This document shows, piece after piece, positions 28,407-40,604 of a DNA stretch of 64,000 bases (its first letter is position 1; every line of letters begins with the position of its first letter). Origin of the DNA: Bordetella sp. LUAb4. GTDB taxonomy: Bacteria; Pseudomonadota; Gammaproteobacteria; Burkholderiales; Burkholderiaceae_B. The notes under the pieces were generated by a model, which saw only the letters and a list, made by a program, of their open reading frames with translations, was not told the DNA's origin and ran no database searches. The DNA is taken from NCBI RefSeq assembly GCF_021325795.1, contig NZ_JAHPZX010000005.1, positions 124,001-188,000 of the forward strand, given 5' to 3'. The position numbers and the translations under genes are program-made.

Positions 28407-28652
28407 TCAGGCAGCGGTTATATTCAGAGCCTGCTTACCCTTGGGGCCTTGGATGATCTCGAAGGATACTTTTTGGCCCTCTTTAAGGGTCTTGAAACCG
28501 TTCATCTGTATCGACGAAAAGTGGGCGAACAGATCTTCGCCACCATCGTCCGGCGTGATGAAGCCGAACCCTTTCGCGTCGTTGAACCATTTAACGGTTC
28601 CGGTTGATTTTGGATTGTCCCCTTGGACAGCGGGTGCGGTCATATCAGACAT
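28407..28652 (-). CDS. CspA-family cold-shock protein
   Basis: An 81-residue cold-shock-domain protein. It has the RNA-binding motifs KGFGFI (RNP1) and LFAHF (RNP2), [12 protein letters not shown] at the start and a typical [10 protein letters not shown] end. About 12 extra residues precede the domain. Such proteins act as RNA chaperones. The gene is divergent from clpS with about 225 bp between, which could hold a long regulated leader. It ends in a strong terminator. Confidence 0.95.
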   Translation of the reverse strand: MSDMTAPAVQGDNPKSTGTVKWFNDAKGFGFITPDDGGEDLFAHFSSIQMNGFKTLKEGQKVSFEIIQGPKGKQALNITAA

Positions 28653-28878
28653 GCGGACTGCCTCATGAATCGTATGTTGACAGAAGGGCTCCCCGGCCAG
28701 GCCGTCCCCCCCCTTTATTCATTCCTGTCGCTAACAGTCGCCTGAAAACGGCACGAATTCGGCGAATAATGCGCTCGTTTTCTTTCGTGCGTCAAGTATG
28801 GAAACTACGCATTTCTACATGTAAAAGTGGCCCAATCCGTGTGCCACTTATTGAAGGTTTAAATAAAATACGGCCGCT

Positions 28879-29193
28879 ATGAGCTCAAGTATGGATACCC
28901 AACACGATCTGGTTGTAGAAAAGGAGGCCGCCAAGACCGCGCCCCCTCCCATGTACCAGGTCGTCCTGCTCAATGACGATTACACCCCCATGGAGTTCGT
29001 GGTGAAGGTGCTGCAGAAATTTTTCGGCAAGAATCAAGAAGAAGCTACCCGGATCATGTTGCAAGTTCATCACGAAGGCCGAGGGGTATGCGGGGTTTAT
29101 CCCCGCGATGTCGCCGCGACGCGTATTGCCCAAGTCGGCCAATATGCGCGCGCCAAGCAGCATCCATTGCAATGCGTCATGGAACCGGTTTGA
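28879..29193 (+). CDS. clpS: ATP-dependent Clp protease adaptor ClpS
   Basis: A 104-residue N-recognin that delivers N-degron substrates to ClpAP. After a flexible N-terminal tail, the core shows [17 protein letters not shown] (the NDDYTPM pocket), [21 protein letters not shown] and a conserved VAATRIAQV stretch. The usual partner clpA is not next to it but starts 7.6 kb downstream, after an alpha-2-macroglobulin gene and pbpC. Confidence 0.96.
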   Translation: MSSSMDTQHDLVVEKEAAKTAPPPMYQVVLLNDDYTPMEFVVKVLQKFFGKNQEEATRIMLQVHHEGRGVCGVYPRDVAATRIAQVGQYARAKQHPLQCVMEPV

Positions 29194-29262
29194 TCCGGCT
29201 TTGTGCGTAAAATCCTGGCGCTTTAACACGCCGGCATAAATTCAAAATCAAAATGCTTTTTT

Positions 29263-29294
29263 TTAAATGTGTTGATATTAATCAAGACATTTAA
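29263..29294. promoter_or_regulatory. 32-bp AT-rich imperfect palindrome before the macroglobulin gene
   Basis: TTAAATGT at 29263-29270 and ACATTTAA at 29287-29294 are exact inverted repeats. An inner TTGAT/ATCAA pair (29272-29276, 29281-29285) extends the dyad, so 13 of 16 positions pair. It lies 40 bp before the GTG start, within the most AT-rich DNA of this part of the window. Confidence 0.55.
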
Positions 29295-29334
29295 TGGGTA
29301 GGTTCGCCTTTGAGGCGCGGGAGAGGGGTTTAGC

Positions 29335-32300
29335 GTGAGCAAAAACAAGGGCGTTTTGGGGGCGGTCGCGGCCGTCGTCATAGTCTTGCTTGTGGCCGTC
29401 GGGGTATTCCTGAAACGGTCTCCAGAGCCTCCAGCGCCGACGGTCCAGCCGTCCAGCGCGCCCACGGCGGCCCCAGCGGCCTCGGGGACAGTGACGCCCG
29501 CGGCGGCGCCCCCCACGCCGGCCACGCCAGCGCTGCCGTCCACGGCGACGGTGGGCGCGGCCGATCCTTTCGGCACCCTGGCGTGCAAGGCGCGCCAGTA
29601 TGCCGACAGCCTGTCGCTGGCGGTGACGTTCACCCAGCCGGTCGATCGCAAAACCGAACTCAGCCGTTATATCGAAGTGATCGATACGGGCCCGATGAAG
29701 AGCGGCGATGCCGCGTCATCCGCTTCCGACGCCAAGTCCAAGGCCCAGGCTGCCGCGACCGATACCGGCAAGACGGTGCAGGGTTCCTGGACGGTGGGCG
29801 ACAACCCCCGCATGATTTATTTCCCCTACGTCGTGCCGCAGCACCGCTACGTCATCCGCCTGCGCGCGGACCTGCCGGGCGGGGGCGACAAGGTGACGCT
29901 GGGTTCGACGTCGACGTGCGAAGTCGTGACCGAAGCCATGCCGCCGTCCTTCTATTTCGCCAGCAAGGGCGTGGTGCTGCCGGCCGGCCAGAATGGCGGC
30001 CTGCCGGTGACCACCGTCAATATGCCGGAAGTCGACGTGCAGTTCCTGCGTGTCGCGCCCGAACGCGTGCCCGAGTTCTTCGATGCCGTGGTGGCCGGCC
30101 GCGGTAATTCGAGTGACGATGACGAAGGCGGTCGCGATTACGACGACTACTACGGCAATCGCTCGCTCAAGGGCCTGGTCAGTTCCTGGGATCTGGAACG
30201 CCTGACCACCTTGAGCAGCAGCGTCTATCAGGGCCGTTTCCTGACCGACGACAAGGCGAATCGCAGCCATGTCACTTTCCTGCCGGTCGAAAGCATCAAG
30301 GAATTGCAGGAACCCGGTATCTATATCGCGGTCATGAGCCAGCCGGGCCATTTCCGTGAGGAATACCAGACCACGTATTTCTACGTCAGCGACATCGGCC
30401 TGCACGCGCGCCGCTATGCCAACCGCATCGAGGCCTATACGGTTTCGCTGAAGCAAGGCCAGGCCATTTCAGGCGACACGGTCGAACTGATCGACGCCAA
30501 CGGCAAGACGCTGGCCAAGGCCGCCGCCGACGCCCAGGGCCATGTGCGTTTCGACGGCTCCTTCGACAAGGCGCGCGTCATCCGTGCTTCGCGCGGCAAG
30601 GAAATGACGGTGCTGTCGCTGGGTGATCCGGCGCTGGACCTGTCCGAGTTCGACATCCAGGGCCTGGCTTCGGTCGACAACAACCTGTTCGTCTACGCCG
30701 GACGCGATCTTTATCGTCCGGGTGAATCCTTCAATGTGTCCGTGCTGCCGCGCGACGCCGACGGCCGTCCGCTGTCGGGCGCGCCCCTGACCGCGACGAT
30801 CAAGCGCCCCGACGGCCGCACGGTGCAGACCGCGCTGTGGAGTGCCGACAAGGACAAGGACCGTCCCAGCTACGTGCAGCACGCCATCGACTTGCCCCTG
30901 GATGCCCAGACCGGTACGTGGATGCTGGAACTGCGTGTCGACCCCGCCGCGCGCCGGGCCGATGCCACGTGGGCATTCAAGGTGGAGGAATTCCTGCCTG
31001 AACGCATGAAGCTGGCGCTGCAGGCCGAGGACGGTCCGCTGGGCCCCGGCGGTGCGCTGAGCATCGACGTGCAGGGCGACTATCTATATGGTGCGCCGGC
31101 CGCCGGCAACCGCCTGCTGTCCAGCTATACGGTCAAGCGCGACCGCTACGCGCAGTCGCAGAAGTGGCCGGGTTTCATCTTCGGCGACGTCAACGACGAC
31201 AGCATCAAGCACTACGAAGAGCTGCCTGAATCGCAACTGGACGACCAGGGCAAGGGCAGTATCGACGTCGATACCGGCAACTACAAGGACGCATCCTCGC
31301 CGTTGAAGGTACGCGTTTCGGCCAGCCTGCTGGAATCGGGCGGCCGTCCCGTGGTGCGCTCGATCGAACGCAGCATCTGGCCCGCCGCGAAGCTGATCGC
31401 CGTGCGCCCGCTGTTCGACAGCGACGTCACGCGCGAAGGCGCGCCGGCGAATTTCGAAGTGATCCGCGTCGACGGCAAGGGTGAACTGGCCCCGTTGGCG
31501 CAGGCCCAGGTGCGTCTGTATAAGGAAGAGCGCAAGTACTACTGGCGCTATGACGACCAGCGCGGCTGGAACAGCGGCTACACCGATACCGAAGAACTGG
31601 TGGATTCGCGCGTCGTGGCCCTGCAAGGCCGCCTGCCGATGAGCTTGCCGGTCAACTACGGCCGCTATCGCCTGGAAGTCAACGACCCCGAAACCCAGCA
31701 GACCCTGAAATACCGCTTCTACGCGGGCTGGGGCGCGCAGGACGACGAAGCCGCCGGCAATCGTCCCGACCGCGTGCAGATGAAGCTGGAAGGCGTGCCC
31801 GCCAAGCCGGGCGACAAGATCAAGCTGACGCTGACCCCGCCGCACGACGGCCAGGCCCTGGTCACCGTGGAAGGCGACCGCATGCTGTGGTCGACCTGGG
31901 TGACGGCCAAGGCTACCGGCACGGAAGTCGAGATTCCCGTCGATCCCTCGTGGAAGCGTCACGACCTGTATGTGGGCGCGGTGGTGTTCCGCCCCGGCAG
32001 CGCGGGAGACCGCGTCACGCCGGCGCGCGCGGTGGGCCTGGCCTATCTGCCCTTGCAGGCCGAAGGGCGCAAGCTGGACGTGCAACTGACGGCCCCGGCC
32101 AAGGTGCAGCCGGAAACCCGCACGACGGTCAAGATCAAGGTGGATGGCGCGGCCAACAAGAAGGCCACGGTCACTTTGTCGGCGGTGGACGTCGGGATTC
32201 TGAACATCGACCAGTACCAGACGCCCAATCCCTTCAACTTCTTCTTTGGCAAGCACCGCTACGCGCCCGATCTGCTGGACATGTACGGCAAGCTCATCGA

Positions 32301-34557
32301 GAAGATGGACGGCACCCAGGGCCGCCTGAAGTGGGGCGGTGACGCGGCCATGCGCGGCGACACCAAGACCCTGCCCAAGAAGGTCAAGCTGGTGGATCTG
32401 TTCTCCGGTCCGGTGGCGTTGAACGACAAGGGCGAGGCGGAGATCCCGCTGGACCTGCCGGACTTCAACGGCACGCTGCGCCTGATGGCCGTGGCTTTCA
32501 CCAACGAGCAATACGGCAGCGCCGACACCGAAATGGTGGTGGCCGCGCCCATCGTGGCTGAACTGAGCACGCCGCGCTTCATCACCCCTGGCGATGAAGC
32601 GGCCATCGCGCTGGACGTGACCAACCTCAGCGGCGCCACGCAGAAGGTCACCGTCAAGCTGGAGGCCAACGATCCGCTGGCCATCACCGACGGCGTGCGC
32701 ACCCTGACGCTGAAGGACAAGCAGCGCACCACCGTCCGCTTCAACGCCACCACGTCCGGTTCTTATGGGCTGGGCCTGATGCGCCTGACCGTGGACGGGC
32801 AGGGCGGTGACAAGCCGGTGCACATCGTGCGCGAGTCGGTCCTGCAGGTGCAGCCGGCCCAGGCCGCCGAACGCCAGGTGCGCCGACTGCGCATCATGCC
32901 GGGCGAAACCTCGGCCACGCAGGCCGACTGGGTGGCGAAGTACTTCCCCGACTCCACCACCGTCAGCCTGACGATGTCGACCGAGCCGCCGTTCAACGTC
33001 GCGCGCCTGGTGCATGACCTGCTGTCGTATCCCTACGGCTGCACGGAACAGACCATCAGCGCCACCATGCCTTGGCTGCTGATGGATGCCGACACGGCCA
33101 AGCGCTATAACGTCGACAAGTTCTCGCCCGCCTTGCGTGAAGACAAGGTCAATGGCGCCCTGGGACGTCTGTCGGGCATGCGTGCGTCCAACGGCTCCTA
33201 CTCCTTGTGGGGCGGCGACTCCACCAGCAGCCGCGACGTCTGGCTGTCGGCCTACGCCACCGGTTTCATGCAGGACGCCCGCGAGCGCGGCTTCAGCGTG
33301 CCGGAAGCGACCATCGAGCGATCGCGCAACTGGCTGCTGCAACAAGTGCAGCAGACCGGCAGCAGCTTTGGCACGTGGTCGGCCAATCTGAAGCGCGGTG
33401 TCGAAGCCGGCCGGGTCGGCAACAATGAACTGGGCGTGCTGCGTGAAGACCATCGCCGCTTCGCCGGCCTGGCCGCCGCGTCGCTGGTGCTGGCTCGTGA
33501 CGGCAAGGCGCCTTTGTCCACCGTGCGCCAGCTGTTCGACAACTATCAGGAACGCGCGCGTTCACCGTTGCCCTTGGTGCAACTGGCCGCCGCCTTCAAG
33601 CTGATGGGTGACGAAGGTCGCATGAAGGCCGCGCTGGACAAGGCCATGACGCGCCAGTACGGCATGGCTTTCATCTCCGGTTCATCGGCCTATGTCGACG
33701 AGTGGATGGGGGATTACGGCACGCCCGTACGCGATCTGGCGCTGTCTTATGCGCTGATGGCCCAGTACGACCTGCGCCATGAGCGCCGTGAAGTGCTGCT
33801 GACCGACCTGGCGTCGCGCCTGGGCGGCCGGTCGTATTTCTCCACGCAGGAGCAGATGGCCCTGTTGCTGGCGGCGCGCGCCGCCGGCGGCAAGCAGAAC
33901 GCGCCGTGGGAAATGACGCTGGCCAACGGTACCGTGCGCAAGGTGGTGCAGGCCACGGGTGACCAGAGCATCTCCTTGAAGGCCAACGACATGGGCGGCC
34001 TGCAACTGATCAACTCGGGCAGCCAGCCGGTGTTCATCGAACTGGACATCCAGGGCAGCAGCATCACCCCGCCGGCGCCGCGTGCCGACGTCATTCGCGT
34101 GCAGCGCCGCTGGTATCGTCCGGACGGCAAGGCATGGGATGGCGGTACGCTGCAGACGGGCGACATGCTGGTGGCCTGGATCCGCGCGGATGCGACGCGT
34201 CCCATCCCTGACGGCCTCGTGGTCGACCGCGTGCCGGCCGGCCTGGAGGTGGAGAACCTGAACCTGACGGCGAATCCGGACATGAACGATTGGACCATCG
34301 GCAACCGCCGCGTGGCCGACGCCCTGTCCAACCCCAATATCAAGCACACCGAATTCCGTGACGACCGTTATGTCGCCGCGGTGTCGCTGGGCAGCGGCAC
34401 GGTGGATATTTTCTATCTGCTCCGGGTGGTCACGCCTGGCAAGTTCGCGGTCCCCTCGACGGTGGCTGAAGATATGTACCGTCCGGAACTGCGTGGCGTA
34501 GGCGAGCAATGGAGCAAGATAGAAGTACGCGACCGCAACGCCCCGCGGAGCAAGTAA
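29335..34557 (+). CDS. Bacterial alpha-2-macroglobulin with thioester
   Basis: A 1740-residue envelope protease trap of the YfhM type. An N-terminal membrane segment (about residues 8-26) is followed by a Pro/Ala/Thr-rich linker (about 29-75). Then come multiple MG domains, a bait region, the thioester motif CTEQ at residues 1236-1239 within SYPYGCTEQTISATMPWL, and the terpenoid-cyclase-like and C-terminal receptor-like domains. There is no lipobox cysteine at the N-terminus, so anchoring appears to be by a membrane helix rather than lipid. The GTG start follows GAGAGGGG. The end overlaps pbpC by 49 bp, the known pairing of a protease inhibitor with a peptidoglycan repair enzyme. Confidence 0.94.
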   Translation: MSKNKGVLGAVAAVVIVLLVAVGVFLKRSPEPPAPTVQPSSAPTAAPAASGTVTPAAAPPTPATPALPSTATVGAADPFGTLACKARQYADSLSLAVTFTQPVDRKTELSRYIEVIDTGPMKSGDAASSASDAKSKAQAAATDTGKTVQGSWTVGDNPRMIYFPYVVPQHRYVIRLRADLPGGGDKVTLGSTSTCEVVTEAMPPSFYFASKGVVLPAGQNGGLPVTTVNMPEVDVQFLRVAPERVPEFFDAVVAGRGNSSDDDEGGRDYDDYYGNRSLKGLVSSWDLERLTTLSSSVYQGRFLTDDKANRSHVTFLPVESIKELQEPGIYIAVMSQPGHFREEYQTTYFYVSDIGLHARRYANRIEAYTVSLKQGQAISGDTVELIDANGKTLAKAAADAQGHVRFDGSFDKARVIRASRGKEMTVLSLGDPALDLSEFDIQGLASVDNNLFVYAGRDLYRPGESFNVSVLPRDADGRPLSGAPLTATIKRPDGRTVQTALWSADKDKDRPSYVQHAIDLPLDAQTGTWMLELRVDPAARRADATWAFKVEEFLPERMKLALQAEDGPLGPGGALSIDVQGDYLYGAPAAGNRLLSSYTVKRDRYAQSQKWPGFIFGDVNDDSIKHYEELPESQLDDQGKGSIDVDTGNYKDASSPLKVRVSASLLESGGRPVVRSIERSIWPAAKLIAVRPLFDSDVTREGAPANFEVIRVDGKGELAPLAQAQVRLYKEERKYYWRYDDQRGWNSGYTDTEELVDSRVVALQGRLPMSLPVNYGRYRLEVNDPETQQTLKYRFYAGWGAQDDEAAGNRPDRVQMKLEGVPAKPGDKIKLTLTPPHDGQALVTVEGDRMLWSTWVTAKATGTEVEIPVDPSWKRHDLYVGAVVFRPGSAGDRVTPARAVGLAYLPLQAEGRKLDVQLTAPAKVQPETRTTVKIKVDGAANKKATVTLSAVDVGILNIDQYQTPNPFNFFFGKHRYAPDLLDMYGKLIEKMDGTQGRLKWGGDAAMRGDTKTLPKKVKLVDLFSGPVALNDKGEAEIPLDLPDFNGTLRLMAVAFTNEQYGSADTEMVVAAPIVAELSTPRFITPGDEAAIALDVTNLSGATQKVTVKLEANDPLAITDGVRTLTLKDKQRTTVRFNATTSGSYGLGLMRLTVDGQGGDKPVHIVRESVLQVQPAQAAERQVRRLRIMPGETSATQADWVAKYFPDSTTVSLTMSTEPPFNVARLVHDLLSYPYGCTEQTISATMPWLLMDADTAKRYNVDKFSPALREDKVNGALGRLSGMRASNGSYSLWGGDSTSSRDVWLSAYATGFMQDARERGFSVPEATIERSRNWLLQQVQQTGSSFGTWSANLKRGVEAGRVGNNELGVLREDHRRFAGLAAASLVLARDGKAPLSTVRQLFDNYQERARSPLPLVQLAAAFKLMGDEGRMKAALDKAMTRQYGMAFISGSSAYVDEWMGDYGTPVRDLALSYALMAQYDLRHERREVLLTDLASRLGGRSYFSTQEQMALLLAARAAGGKQNAPWEMTLANGTVRKVVQATGDQSISLKANDMGGLQLINSGSQPVFIELDIQGSSITPPAPRADVIRVQRRWYRPDGKAWDGGTLQTGDMLVAWIRADATRPIPDGLVVDRVPAGLEVENLNLTANPDMNDWTIGNRRVADALSNPNIKHTEFRDDRYVAAVSLGSGTVDIFYLLRVVTPGKFAVPSTVAEDMYRPELRGVGEQWSKIEVRDRNAPRSK

Positions 34558-36758
34558 GCCCGCCGCGGCCCGGACGCCGCCGCCTGCGCCGCTTCGGTAT
34601 CGGCGCGCTGGCGTCGGTGGCTTGCCTGGCCGTGCTGGTGCTGGTGCTGGATGCGTTGTTTCCCCTGCCGGCGCCTTATGCCGACGGCGCCACCGTGGTG
34701 GTGGCCGCCGACGGCACGCCGCTGCGCAACTATCCCAGCCGTGATGGCATCTGGCGCTATCCGATCACGCGCGACCAAGTGTCGCCCCTGTACCTGCAAG
34801 CCCTGCTGAAATACGAGGACCGCTGGTTCCGCTGGCACCCGGGTATCAATCCGGTAGCCATGACCCGCGCGGGCTGGCAGTGGCTGGTGCACGGCCGTAT
34901 CGTGTCGGGCGGCTCCACGCTGACCATGCAGGTGGCGCGCCTGATCGACCCGCAACTCAATGGCAAGCCTTCGCGCTCCTTCTCCGCCAAGGCGCGCCAG
35001 GCTTGGCGCGCCGTCCAGCTGGAGATGCATTACAGCAAGGACGAGATTCTTTCCATGTACCTGAGCCGCGCCCCCATGGGCGGTATCGTGCAGGGCGTGG
35101 AAATGGGATCGCGGTTGTGGCTGGGCAAGTCGGCGCGCAATCTCAGCGCCGCCGAAGCCGCCCTGTTGACCGCCTTGCCGCAGGCGCCGACCCGGCTCAG
35201 GCCCGACCGCCATCCCGACGCCGCGCGGCAAGCGCGCGACAAGGTGCTGGAACGGATGGTCGAATTGGGCCGCTGGACGCCGGAAGAGGTGGCGGACGCC
35301 AGGATCGAAACAGTCGTGGCGCCGCCGCTGCGGGCCCGCTGGGTGGCACCGTTGGCGGCGCAGCGCCTGTTGCGCGAAGCCCGTCCGCCGGGTGGCCGGC
35401 GCGACAAGCGTCCGCCGCTATTGGCCAGTAATCTGGATGTGGAGATCCAGGACCGGGTCGAGCAGATGTTGCTGGATCGCGTCGACAATCTGCCGCCCAA
35501 GGTTTCGATGGCCGTGTTGGTCATGGACAACGACAGCCTGGCGGTCAAGGCCTATGCCGGTTCGGCGGACTTCTCCGACGATAGCCGATACGCGCACGTG
35601 GATATGGTGACCGCCATCCGCTCGCCCGGCTCCACGCTGAAGCCCTTCCTGTATGGCCTGGCGCTGGACGACGGCTTGATTCACTCGGAAAGCCTGCTGA
35701 TGGACGTGCCGATGTCCTTCGGCGGTTACGCGCCAGGTAATTTCCAGGCGTCGTTCTCCGGCCCCGTCAGCGTCTCGCAAGCCTTGCAGCGGTCCTTGAA
35801 CGTGCCCGCCGTCGATCTTTTGGATCGTGTCGGGCCGACCCATTTTGCATCGGTTATGCTAGGTGGCGGTGTCCGTTTGCGCATGCCTGCCGGCGCGATT
35901 CCCAACCTGAGCTTGATTTTGGGCGGGGGTGGCACCACATTGGAAGAACTGGTGGGTGCCTACCGAGCGCTGGCGCGGGGCGGTTTGTCCGGCAAACCGC
36001 GTCTGCGTCCGGATCAGCCACGGATCGAGTCCCGTATGATGAGTGCCGGTGCGGCCTGGATCGTGCGGGACATCCTGGAAGGCGGGGGGCATCCCGACCG
36101 GCCTTTTTACCAGTCGCAGTCCGGTTCGCCGGGCAAGCGGCTGGCGTGGAAGACTGGCACCAGTTTTGGTTTCCGTGATGCCTGGGCCGTGGGTGTGACG
36201 GACAATTGGACGATAGGCGTTTGGGTGGGCCGGCCTGATGGCACACCCAATCCGGGGTATTTCGGAGCCAATGTGGCTGCGCCTTTGTTACAGGATATCG
36301 TATCGGCTTTGCCGGATGGTCCGCCGCGGGAACGAACGCGGCCTGATACTGTCAAGGCTGTAGTGACGTGTTGGCCCTTGGGGCTGCGTCTGGGTAGTGT
36401 GCTGGATGGCACGTGCCCCGAGCAGCGGCCTGCCTGGGCATTGAATGACACCGTTCCGCCGACCTTCGCGGGTTATGCGGACGGTACGCAGGCTCCCCTG
36501 CGTTTGATGGGCTTGTCGGATGGATCGGTGTTGCGGCCAGTGCCGGGCGCCAACCGGGTGGCAGTGGACGTCGATGCGCAAGGGGTTGAGGGGGAAATTT
36601 GGTGGATGCTCGATGGGCGCGTGCTGGGGCATGGGCCGGCGGGTCGTCCTTTTACGGTGTCGTTGGCGAACGACGGTCGTTATACGCTCACGGTGATGGA
36701 TAGCCGTGGACGTTACGATCGGGTAGGTTTTGAAATCGCTGGCGTTACTGCTCGATAG
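34509..36758 (+). CDS. pbpC: Penicillin-binding protein 1C
   Basis: A 749-residue bifunctional peptidoglycan synthase. It has a short Arg/Pro-rich cytoplasmic tail, a membrane helix (about residues 29-50), a transglycosylase domain with the catalytic Glu in KYEDRWFRWHPGINP (Glu103) and GGSTLTMQVARL, then a transpeptidase domain with the nucleophile in STLK (Ser375, Lys378) and KTG at 548-550. The C-terminal BiPBP_C domain (NRVAVDVDAQGVEGEIWW) is typical of PBP1C. The start lies 49 bp inside the macroglobulin gene, implying coupled translation. Confidence 0.95.
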   Translation: MEQDRSTRPQRPAEQVSPPRPGRRRLRRFGIGALASVACLAVLVLVLDALFPLPAPYADGATVVVAADGTPLRNYPSRDGIWRYPITRDQVSPLYLQALLKYEDRWFRWHPGINPVAMTRAGWQWLVHGRIVSGGSTLTMQVARLIDPQLNGKPSRSFSAKARQAWRAVQLEMHYSKDEILSMYLSRAPMGGIVQGVEMGSRLWLGKSARNLSAAEAALLTALPQAPTRLRPDRHPDAARQARDKVLERMVELGRWTPEEVADARIETVVAPPLRARWVAPLAAQRLLREARPPGGRRDKRPPLLASNLDVEIQDRVEQMLLDRVDNLPPKVSMAVLVMDNDSLAVKAYAGSADFSDDSRYAHVDMVTAIRSPGSTLKPFLYGLALDDGLIHSESLLMDVPMSFGGYAPGNFQASFSGPVSVSQALQRSLNVPAVDLLDRVGPTHFASVMLGGGVRLRMPAGAIPNLSLILGGGGTTLEELVGAYRALARGGLSGKPRLRPDQPRIESRMMSAGAAWIVRDILEGGGHPDRPFYQSQSGSPGKRLAWKTGTSFGFRDAWAVGVTDNWTIGVWVGRPDGTPNPGYFGANVAAPLLQDIVSALPDGPPRERTRPDTVKAVVTCWPLGLRLGSVLDGTCPEQRPAWALNDTVPPTFAGYADGTQAPLRLMGLSDGSVLRPVPGANRVAVDVDAQGVEGEIWWMLDGRVLGHGPAGRPFTVSLANDGRYTLTVMDSRGRYDRVGFEIAGVTAR

Positions 36759-36810
36759 GCATAGAATATGTCTTGTGTATTTGCCCGCTTCGATGCGTTA
36801 TGGAGGAAGC

Positions 36811-39114
<2,304 letters not shown>

Positions 39115-39151
39115 TGGTGGCCGGCGGCTGGTCTGAAGGACAAATGTAGCA

Positions 39152-40471
39152 ATGGCCAGTCCGCGCCCCTTGATTGCCTGCGAACACTGCGCGAGCATTT
39201 TTCGCAGGCATGAACTCGCCCCGGGCGAAGTTGCGAGCTGCGGCCGCTGCGGCACCACCCTGTGGCGCTATAGCGGCCTTACGCTTGGTGGCTGGTTGGC
39301 CTTGGCGCTGACCGCCGCCATCGTCTTCATGATCGCCAACGCCTATCCGGTGGCGAAGATGCAGGTACAGGGGATGGAGCAGCAGGCCTCGCTGCTCGAT
39401 GCCCTGACCGTGACCTGGCAACAGCAGCATTGGGTAGTCGCCCTGATGACCGGGGCTGCGGGTTTTGCCCTGCCCATGACGCAGCTGGCATTGCTGCTCT
39501 GGGTGCTGTATCCCTTGTCGCGCGGGCGCCTGCCGCCCGCTTTTCGTTTCTGCATGCGCCTGCTGGGCCTGCTGCGGCCCTGGTGCATGGTCCCCGTGTT
39601 CATGCTGGGCGTGCTGGTGGCGGTGGTCAAGCTGTCCGGCATGGCATCGGTGCAGCCGGGCTTTGGCCTGGCCGGCTTCGCGCTGCTCACCATTCTGTTG
39701 ACCATGCTGGGCCGGCTGTCGCCCCACACCTTGTGGCGCTACGCGGAAGATACCGGCGTGGTGCACGCGCACGTGCCGCAAGAGCGGCAGGGCGAGATCC
39801 TGACCGGCTGCCACGTTTGCGGCCAGGTGCAGGCGGTGGCGCTGGCCGACCCGGAGGCGCTGCATCGCTGCCACCGCTGCGACGCGCCCCTGCACCTGCG
39901 CAAACCCGATCACCTGGCGCGCACCTGGGCTTTGCTGATCTCCGCGGCCGTCTTCTATATTCCCGCGAACGTGTTGCCGGTGATGTCGATCGATTCCCTT
40001 TTGGGGGATAGCGCGCACACCATCCTGGGGGGCGTCATCGAGCTATGGCAGATGGGGTCGTGGGATCTGGCCACCATCGTGTTCGTCGCCAGCGTCCTGG
40101 TGCCCTTGACCAAACTATTGTCACTGGCCGCGCTGGCGCTTTTCATCCAATTCGGCAACACTTCGAACTTGCGTCAACGGACTCGGCTTTACACCATGGT
40201 GGAGTTCATCGGGCAATGGTCGATGCTGGACGTGTTCGTGGTGATCCTGCTGGCGGCGTTGGCCAATTTCCATGGCCTGATGGAAATCAGCGCGGCACCG
40301 GGCGCGGCGGCGTTCGGAACGGTGGTGATACTGACGATGCTGGCGGCCATGAGTTTCGATCCGCGCCGTGGCTGGGATATGGAGGCCGCGGGCACGCAAA
40401 TTGCCGACCGCGCGCCGCCCTCTGGCGTCGAGCAGATTTCCGCGGGCGTCGACGGACGCGGGGTCCGTTGA
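39152..40471 (+). CDS. pqiA: Paraquat-inducible protein A
   Basis: A 439-residue inner-membrane protein made of two PqiA modules. Each starts with a zinc-ribbon-like pair of CxxC motifs (Cys10/Cys13 with Cys30/Cys33, then GCHVC with RCHRC) followed by about four membrane segments. ANAYPVAKMQVQG and IPANVLPVMSIDSLLGDS are the duplicated signature. PqiA is the membrane component of the PqiABC envelope lipid-transport system. pqiB and pqiC follow on the same strand. Confidence 0.95.
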   Translation: MASPRPLIACEHCASIFRRHELAPGEVASCGRCGTTLWRYSGLTLGGWLALALTAAIVFMIANAYPVAKMQVQGMEQQASLLDALTVTWQQQHWVVALMTGAAGFALPMTQLALLLWVLYPLSRGRLPPAFRFCMRLLGLLRPWCMVPVFMLGVLVAVVKLSGMASVQPGFGLAGFALLTILLTMLGRLSPHTLWRYAEDTGVVHAHVPQERQGEILTGCHVCGQVQAVALADPEALHRCHRCDAPLHLRKPDHLARTWALLISAAVFYIPANVLPVMSIDSLLGDSAHTILGGVIELWQMGSWDLATIVFVASVLVPLTKLLSLAALALFIQFGNTSNLRQRTRLYTMVEFIGQWSMLDVFVVILLAALANFHGLMEISAAPGAAAFGTVVILTMLAAMSFDPRRGWDMEAAGTQIADRAPPSGVEQISAGVDGRGVR

Positions 40472-40604
40472 AAAGTCGGCGATCAGGCAAGGCCGTATAG
40501 GCATTCTGGTGTGGCGGGTGGACGGATACTGGGCGATCCGCAACCGTGCTGCTTCACGCCAGGGCGTCTGTTGCCTCTAAAAAATCAGAAGGAAAGCAGC
40601 GAGC

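Noticed and set aside
31084-33453. A very long open frame on the minus strand opposite the macroglobulin gene
   Set aside because: It is the antisense shadow of a clearly conserved GC-rich gene; its product is His/Gln/Arg-rich with no recognisable domain.
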